Assembly (NCBI RefSeq): GCF_001010355.1
Contig: NZ_JPLA01000016.1
Coordinates: 1 to 33,843, forward strand
From: Dyella japonica DSM 16301
Lineage (GTDB): Bacteria; Pseudomonadota; Gammaproteobacteria; Xanthomonadales; Rhodanobacteraceae
Direction of reading: 5' to 3'
Length of the DNA stretch: 33,843 nucleotides
In this document: piece after piece, positions 8,619 through 17,600 of the stretch
Layout: every line of letters starts with the position of its first letter
How positions within the stretch are numbered: position 1 is the first letter of the stretch
Translations under genes and position numbers: made by a program
The notes under the pieces: generated by a model
Told to the model about the DNA's origin: nothing
Database searches by the model: none
Seen by the model: the letters and a program-made list of their open reading frames with translations, nothing else

Positions 8619-11600
8619 GCGACGGCAACGGCATCACCGGCAAAGTCACGTGGGACGACCAAGCGCCGAACACTGCGCAGCCATCGGGTACGCCGCCGGC
8701 CGCTGCCGTTGCTCCAAGCGCAACGTTGGCGAAGCCTGCGACGAATGCCGCAGGCATCACCGGCAATGTCACCTGGGATGATGAAGCGCCGGCGGCGACG
8801 CCGACTTCACTGAAGAAACCCGACGGCTACGGCGCGCTCGACATTCCCAAAAACTTGGTTGGCGGTGTTGTGCACGGCCTGGGCAGCCTGGTGAAGGGCG
8901 CCGGCGAGCTGGTCGACAAGGCGCTGCCCACCGACTCACTCACCAGCGCCGCGCAGAGCGTGTCGGGCGTGGACTACGCATCGAAGCTGCCCCATTGGTT
9001 GCGCCGACCAGGCACGACCGTTGGCGACGCCGTGGGCGGCCTGATTCAGAAGGGCGGCGACGCGATCACCAATAGCGAAAGCGACGCGGCCAAGGCGACC
9101 AAGGAACAGTCGCTTGTGGAAGGTGACCTTCTGCATCCCAGCACGTGGCAGTTCGGCGAAGGCGCAGCGTCGCCAATGAACTGGGCGCTCAAAGGCGCAA
9201 ACATGGTTGGCGAGATGGCCCCCATGGTCGTGGGCTCCGAGCTGGCTGGCGCCCGTGCGTTGACGAAGGCACCGGGCGTCACGAGCGAGATTGCATCGGC
9301 GATCAAGGCTGGCCGCACCGCGGAGCTCGCTCCGGAAGGCCAGGCCATCGCCCAACAGGCTGCAGCGGCACAAGGGCGCGGCGCGCTCGCCGGCGGCGCC
9401 GTTTCCGGTGGCCTGCAGGGCGCGGAAGATGCGGCCCAGGGTGAATCCGACCGCGTCACGCAGATGTCGGACGAGGATCTCGCCAAGCTGCCGGCCTATC
9501 AGCAGATGGTCGAGCGCGGCATGTCTCCCGACGATGCACGCTCGCAGCTGGCGCAGCAGGTCCGCGAGAAGGTATTCGGTACCGCGCTGCCGCTGGCCAC
9601 CGCCGCAGGCGGCGTGTCGGCGTTGCCGCTGCTGCACAACACGCAGGGTGTTCTATCCAAGGTGGTGGGCGACAGCACGCTGAAGCGCATGGCCACCGGT
9701 GCCGCGCTCGAGGCGCCCGTGCAAGGTGCTGCAGCCGTCGGCCAGACGGCGGCCGAAGTGGCCGCAGCAAACAGCGCCACGGGTGAACAGCGCGATCCGC
9801 TGGCGGATTCGCTGGCAACCTTCGGCGCCGGCGCTGCGCCTGGCGCTGCCTTCGGTGTGCTGGGCGGCCTGCATAAACCGGCCACGCTCACGCGGCCGCG
9901 ATTCGAGGATGCACAACCTGGCAGCCTGAGTGACGCTGCGAATGCGATCCACGAAAGCCAGGCCGCGGCGGCACCGGATACGACAGTCCGTCCAGCGGTT
10001 GCGGATTCGGACGCGACGGGGGTGAAGCAGGCGGCAACGCCGGCCGCGAGCGTCCAGCCGATCGTGACCGCTGACGACATCACCGCGCGCGCGCAGCGCC
10101 GCCTCGATGCGCTCAATCGCGCCAGCGAAGGCGTGCAGGATGAGCAGCGCCTCGACTCCGAAGGCAAGACATTCACGATTCCTGGCAAGCCGCGGCGCGA
10201 CCTGACCGACGCCGAAAAGGCGGAGCAAGCGTTCCTCACTGAGAACGCGCAGAACCCGCAGGCGCTTGCCCAACGTATCGGCGCCAAGCTGGCCGATGAC
10301 GCGCAGCCGGCCGATGGTGCGGCCGCGCAACCTACCGAGCCGCAGTCCGCTTCCGCGGCCGACGGCGACGCAGCGGCTGGCGCTGGCAGCGAGCCGCAAC
10401 AGTCGGCTGCCGCTGAGCCGCCGAGCGTGCCGTGGGTCGACAAAGCGACGGGAGAGATGCGCACGCCGACGTCGGGTGAACTGACGACGGCGCTCGCCGA
10501 TCGCCTGGTGTGGCAGTACAACACCGACGGGCACATGCGCGTGCCCACCAAGACCCTCGCTCAAGAGTGGGGCGTGCCGCCCACGGACATCAACGACGCG
10601 CGCAAGGTCGCCTCGAAGATCGCTGTGCGGCGCGCGAAGGCAACCGATCCCACCGCAGTGCCCACCGCACCCGCGGCTGCAGATGCGGCACCGGTCGAGG
10701 CGTCGCGTCCGCCGGGTGCTGCCGCGCGCGCCGACACCACGGCGAGCGTGCCTTTCATGGTCACCAAAGCCACGCGAGAAGGTCTGCGCGAGCTCGGCCA
10801 CAGCGACGCCGATATCGCGAAGATGACGCCCGCGGATGCGCTCGACACCCTGAAGGCGGGCGAGCGCGTGCCGCAGCAGAGCGAGGCGTTCCCGGAAGAC
10901 GGCGAGCGGCTGGCCGAGATTGGAAAGGCCGCCGACAAGCCGGCGGCCGACGCCGTGGCGGAACACGAACCGGCAGCAGTCGAGTCGACCCAGGCTGCCA
11001 CCGAGACCGCGGCCACCCATGTGCCCGAGCCCGTGCAAGAGAAGGTGGCGGCGTCCGAGGCGGATGCGCCCGCGGAGGCCGCCGCGCAAGTGCCAATGGC
11101 CGAAAAGGTGGAGCAGGCTGCCGCCGAGGCAGCAAGCTCGCCCGCCAACGAGCGCCCGGAGCCGACCGACGCGCAGAAGGAGGCCGGCAACTACAAGAAG
11201 GGCCACGTCTCGCTGCACGGTATGGATATCAGCATCGAGAATCCGCGCGGATCCACACGCAGCGGCGTGAGCGCCGACGGCAAGTCTTGGTCGCATGAGA
11301 TGTCCGACCACTACGGCTACATCAAGCGCACGGAGGGCGCCGACGGTGACCACGTTGACGCGTATATCGGACCCAAACCCGAAAGCGAACACGTGTTTGT
11401 TGTCGACCAGACCGACCAGAAGAGCGGCGGCTTCGACGAGCACAAGGTGATGCTTGGCTATGACAGTCAGGACGAAGCCGTTGCCGCGTACAAGAAGAAC
11501 TTCGATCCGGGCTGGAAGGTCGGCCCCGTGCACGCCATGGACGTGGCTCAGTTCAAGAACTGGCTGAAGGAGGGCGACACCTCCAAGGCCATGAGCGAAC

Positions 11601-14600
11601 ATGTAGAGCGCGGCGCGCCTGAGGCGCCCAAGGCGGAGGCAGCTCCCGAAGCGGCGCCGGCGGCGACGATCGATGATCGAATCGCGGAGGCAGAGCGCAA
11701 TGGCGTAACGCTCAGCGATGCGGATAAGAAGTCGATTCGAGAAAGCCAGGCGCGTGCCGACGAGTTCACGCGCCGCGCGAACCAGGCCTCCGGCCGCGGC
11801 GCCGACCCTCTGAACAAGGGCGACGCGTTCCCGATGGGCGTGGGCTTCACGCGCATGACCAAGCGAAAGGAACAGGCGATCGACGCCTCTGTGCGGCGCG
11901 CTGGCGAAGCAACCAAGTGGTACGACAAAGCAAAGGCAGCCCACGCTCACATCGATGGGATGCTGGCCGGCAAAGGAACCGAGGGCGAACGGAGCCAGCA
12001 GGAGCAGCGCAAGGCCGCAAGCACCGAGGCTTTGCTGCGTAAGATCCTGAAAGGCGAGTCCAAGAAACTCGGCAAGTATGAGGTGGCCAAGGTCACCACC
12101 GACAAGCAGGGCTACCCGGCAGCGTTGATGCTCCGGGGCGAGGGCATCATCAAGGGTGTCAACGATCGCGTTGACCTGGCGCGCGAACTGTTCCAGGGCG
12201 ACAAGGCGCAGCTGCGTGCGGCTGTCGACAAGATCCGCGGCGAGTCCACCGATGCGAAAGCACCCGTAGATGCGGTCGAAGCGGCCGCACCCACGCCGCC
12301 GGCGGCGGAAGCCGTAGAGCCGAAGGCGGACGAACCCAGCGCATCACCGGCGAAAGCGGCAGAGCCTGCTGTCCCGCCGGCCAAGCCCGCGACGGTCAAG
12401 CGAGGTGGCGTCACCACCAGTGGCGCGCTTGCCAGGGTCGTGAAGGGCAAGCTCGAATACCTGCCCCACGCACGCGAAACGCTTGAGGCCTATTTCCAGC
12501 CGGGGCGTGTGGTGAAGAGCTACGCCGGTTACGACAAGGTGCTGCAGTTCAAGTGGGAGGGTGACAGCCGCTGGCGCGTGCAGGTTCAGGAGGTCAACAA
12601 GGACGGATCGCCGCTGCAGGGAGTGCATGCGCGCAGCATCGATGGCATGCCGCGATGGCACAGCACCTTCCCCGACAGCCGCGAACTGCTTTCCGTACTC
12701 GGCCAGCCGGAGCTGGCTGGCAAGGGTGTGGCCAAGGCGAAGACACCGGAACCGGAAGCCGCAAAGGCCGCTCCCGAACCTGCTGCAGGCGCGGCGCCGG
12801 CAAAGGAAGTCGAGGCCGCGGGCGAAGCCTCGCCTGCCACCGAAGCATCGCCGGCATCGGCTGGTGCGTTCGAGCAGGCGCGCGACGTGTTCAAGAGCGT
12901 GGCGGACGGCGGCGGTACCGTGGCCGACGTGCAGGCGGCCTTTGCACGCTTGCGCGACGAGAAGCCGGCCGTGCTGGCGGACCTGGCCAAGCTCACCAAG
13001 GACGAGCTGCAGAGCCAGTTCGGTCTGCGTGACGACAAGAAGGATGCGATGGTGCGCAGCGCGTATCGCCGCCTACTTGACCAGGCCACGGTGGGATCGA
13101 TGGAGTCGTACATCATCTCGGGTGACTACGACACCAGCCACCTGCGTGCCGTGCAGGCCGCTGTGGACAAGCTCACGCCGGAGCACCTGGCCGAACGAGC
13201 GAAGTATGTCGCGGAGATGCGCGATCGCGTGGCGCAGCGCGCTGCCGGCGTCGAGAATCCGCAAACGGTCGAGGACTACGCCCGGGCGGCGTATGCCAAG
13301 GGCGGCGAAGAGAATCTCTCCCCCGAACAGCGCGTGGTGTTCGATCGTCTGCGCGTGGAGAAGCGCGCCGAGGACCGCGCCAAGGAGACCGAGCGCAACT
13401 CTGTGGTGCGCGCGGTGGACACCGACGGTACCGGCATGCGCATGGTGGAGACCAAGCACACGCGCGATGGCCACGACCTATTCGTGGTGAAGATGGATGA
13501 GCGTGTGGAGCGCGACGTCTACAACCAGCTCAATTCGGCCGCCAAGCAGCTGGGCGGCCGCTACTCGAGCTTCAAGGGGAACGGCGCCGAACCAGGCTTC
13601 CAGTTCCGGACCCGCGAGGCGGCCGAGAAATTCATGGCGCTCCGCGAGGGCGATCAGTCGCGCGCCGATCACCTGGCACAGCGGGATGAGGCCAAGCGTG
13701 AGGCTCGCTCCGAGACGCTGGCGGAGAAGGCCGCTGCGTTGCGTGCTCGTGGTGAGCAATCCCTCGCGCGCGATCGCAAGGACAACACGCGGCGCCGTGC
13801 GGCCCAGGCCGCCAGCGCCGAAGCCCAGGCACGCTACGACGTCGCCCTGGCCAACACGATGGATCGCATTGCGACAGCCCAGGCCGACGGTACCGCCGGC
13901 TTGCTGGATCCGATCCGCCATCGCACGCAGGTGGATCTCCTCGAGCGCACCCTAAAGAGCGCCTCGATGGAATACCTGCGCGATCAGGGCCTGAATTGGG
14001 AGAAGGCGAAGGACGCGCCGGTGTCCGCTGAGCACCTGCTCAATGCCAAGCTGCCGCAGTTCCCGTTGACGCGTGACCAGATGGTGCCGATCGTTCGCCA
14101 GCTGCTGCGCACGCGTGGCGGCAAGCAGCTCGGTACCGAATTGCTCAAGCAAATCGACTACGGCGACGAATACGCGCAGGCCGTGCGCGACAACCCGCAC
14201 AAGCTGTTGCTGCGCACGACCGACGGCGCGCATGCCATGTTCCCGACTAAGAAGGCTGCCGACGCAGCACTGGCGCGATCGGGGGACAAGGTCCGCGGCA
14301 CGGTCGTGAAGATGCCTGCGGAGAAGGCCAAGGATCAGATGTGGGCCGTCGCGCTGGCACCGGACCTGGCCATCGACCGCAAGCTGTGGATGCCCGACTC
14401 GGACAAGAAGGTGAGCATCAACACCGCCACGGCCACGAAGCTGCGCGAACTATTGGGCAACGATCCGCGGGAGTCGAGTCTGCCCTACTGGGTGAGCGAT
14501 CGCCTCGACAAGCGCGCGGACTTTGCGCGCATGGGGATCGGCTACAACTTCGAGCTGCGCGAGGCATTGCGCCAATACCTGGCGATGCGCGATGTGCCCG

Positions 14601-17600
14601 CCGGCGAGGATCGTGTGCGCACGCTTGAACGCGCCATTCAGGGCAACAAGTCCGTGGGCCACGACTTTTTCCCGACGCCGCCGGCGCTGGCGCGCCGCAT
14701 TGCAGACATCGCGGACATTCAGCCTGGTCACCGCGTGCTTGAACCGTCGGCGGGCAAGGGCGATATGGCGGACGCCGTGCGCGCGGCTGCTCCCGAGTCG
14801 CAGATCGACACCATCGAGATGTCGCACGCATTGCGGGAGATCCTCGAGGCGAAGGGCTACGACGTTGTTGGCCATGACTTCCTCGAGCACAAGGCAGCGG
14901 ATGGCGAGGGCTACGACCGCATCGTGATGAACCCGCCGTTCTCCAACGGCCTGGATGGCGAGCACGTGATGCACGCCTACGACCAGCTCAAGCCAGGCGG
15001 CCGTCTGGTAGCGATCACTGGTGAGGGGATCTTCGGTCGCTCCGACAAAAAGGCTGTCGCATTCCGCGACTGGCTTGAGAAGGTGCAGGGCACCGATGAG
15101 AAGCTGCCCGAAGGTTCGTTCAAGTCGTCCTTCAATCCCACTGGGGTGAACACCCGCATGGTGGTGGTGGACAAGCCTGGCGGGGAAGGGCGTACCCGTG
15201 CCGCTGCGGACAGCGAATCGCTGGCGCACGCCTACGACCTGCCCGAACCCAAGGACAACAGCACGGCTCCGGTGGCCAACAAGCTCCGCGAGGTCAACGA
15301 CGTGGTGCGTGATGCCACGGCGCACTGGGGCGACAACCAGCCCAACGTGCGCGTGGTACACAGCCCGGAGCTCCTGCCGGAAGCGGCGAAAGCGGATCCG
15401 CGCTATCGCTCGGCCCGTGGCTTGTACGACGGTGACACTGTGTACCTGGTCGCGTCGAACCTTCGCGGCCGCGAGGACGTGCTGCGAACGCTGGCGCATG
15501 AAGCGATCGGCCACTACGGCATGGATCGAGTTGTCGATGAAGCGCTTGGCGAGGGTGCCTGGGACAAGATCACCAGCACGATCGAGAACCTGCGGCAGAG
15601 CCCGGAGCGCGCCAGCGACGCCATGCGCCGCGTGCTTTCCGAAGTCGATCGCCGGTACCGGACCGACGAGGGCCCGGCGGATCCGACGACGTTCGCGAAA
15701 GAGTTCATGGCGGTGTCGGCAGAGAAGGGCGTCCGCTCGAGCATGTTCGACAAGGTGGTGGCGGCCGTGCGTGCATTTGTCCGCAAGCTGCTGCCGAACC
15801 TTTCCGTGGGCGAGTCGGAGCTGCGCGGCCTTTTGAGTAAGTCGGAGGCGTTCGTCCGTAGCGACAGCCGTGCCGATGCGCCGCAGGGTGCGGCTGACAC
15901 CGCGCCGGCATTCGCGAGCGATCGCCACGATCCCAACCAGGCGGTACCGGTGACGACAATCCCGGGCGGTAAATGGGGCGAGGTGGGAAGCCCCGAGGGC
16001 AAGAAGATTGCTCGCCAAGGTGCGTACGACTATCTCGAGCAGCTGCGCGCCAAGGGCGTGAAGCTGACCAACATGGACACCGGCTGGAAGATTGGCTTCA
16101 GCGGCGCGGGCAATCGCGAGCTGAAGTCCTGGTCGGCAACCCCGGAGCGCATCGAAGCGCTGGCGGCACTCCCTGCGCTCATGCGCCGCGCGCTATTGGC
16201 CAAGTCTGAGCCGGCCACCAAGGGTAAGGACGTGAAGGCGTACCACTATTTCTATGCGCCGCTGCGCATGGGTGGCGTCGACCACGTGGCGCGCCTGGTG
16301 GTGCGCGAAGACACCAACGGGAACTATGCGTACGACCTGCAGCATTCCCAGATCCTGGACGCAAAAAACCCTGCGGCTCCCGATGGTCGACTCCTACCTG
16401 CTCCTAAAGCTGGGGCTATCGACCGGGGTGCCGCAGGGCACGAATTCACGGTAGCGCGGTTGAAGGACGCCGTCAACGCGGTGGAGAAGCCCGGTTGGGC
16501 GTGGGCTCAGGGTTCTCAGGCCGTTGATACGCCTCAATTCCGCGACTTTTTCGGCGAATCGAAGGTGGTCGATAAGTACGGCGAGCCCATGCCGGTCTAT
16601 CACGGCACGGCCGAGGATTTCTCCGTATTCAGCCCCAAGCGCGCCGGCGATGCCACGGGCCACGACACGTCCGCGCTCGGGCATTTCTTCACGCCCGACG
16701 AGCGCCTGGCCGACCGCTATGCCGAGAACGCGTCGGACGGCCGCCCTGCAGATAAGCGTGTCGTCGACGCGTACTTGTCGATCCAGAACCCCTACAAAAT
16801 GAAGCTGGCCGAGGCGCAGTCGATCGACTCGCCGGCAGATGCGCGTGCGTTTCGGGCCCGCCTCGAGCGCGAAGGGTATGACGGGATCCACATGGCCGAG
16901 GCCAATTCGTGGATCGCCTTCCATCCGGAGCAGATCAAGTCGGCCAGCGAAAACCGGGGCGCGTTCGACAAGAGCAATCCGAACATCTACTTCAGCCAGC
17001 CGCACCCCGATGCGGATCCGGACAACCCGCGGCCGGAGCGCAAGCCCGCATTCGCCAACGCGTCGGCGTCGATCGAGGCGATCCACGCCGCACTTCCGAA
17101 GCTGGATCGCAGCACGTTCCAGCAGGCGAAGGACTGGCTGGCCGGAAGGGCTCGCGACTTCGAACCCGCCGCACTCGGCGCGTTGCAGCTGCGCCACGTG
17201 CTCGAGCTCGCCGGCGACGAAACCGTGTTGCAGAAGCCCGCGAAGGCGTATGCGGATCTCTATCAGCGCATGGACGGCGATCGAAACAGCATGACGATCG
17301 ATGGTGCTGCGAAGGTCGATGCGTTGAACACCTGGGCCCGTCAGCCTGGCGCGGCCGGTTGGCTGGGCAAGGTTCGGCCCGAAGCGCAGGCACTGTTCAA
17401 GTTCATGCACGCCGTCACCCAGCTCGGCGTGGATCCGACCAGCCAGTACGAGCGCCTCCTGATGCGTGACAGCCGCGGCGAACAGAAGCCGTGGACAAAG
17501 GAGATGGTGAAGGAACGCATCAACGCGCTGCGGAATCAGCAGCGCGGCCGCTCGGGCGACGACAAAACGGCCATGATCGAAGAGATCAAGTCGCTGCGCT

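Noticed and set aside
9653..11950. 765-codon open frame on the minus strand opposite the giant phage gene
   Set aside because: Shadow of a GC-rich coding strand; Arg/Ala/Gly-biased translation, no domain, no ribosome binding site.
14450..16018. 522-codon minus-strand frame opposite the methyltransferase and peptidase part
   Set aside because: The plus strand here encodes recognisable catalytic motifs; the antisense frame has none.
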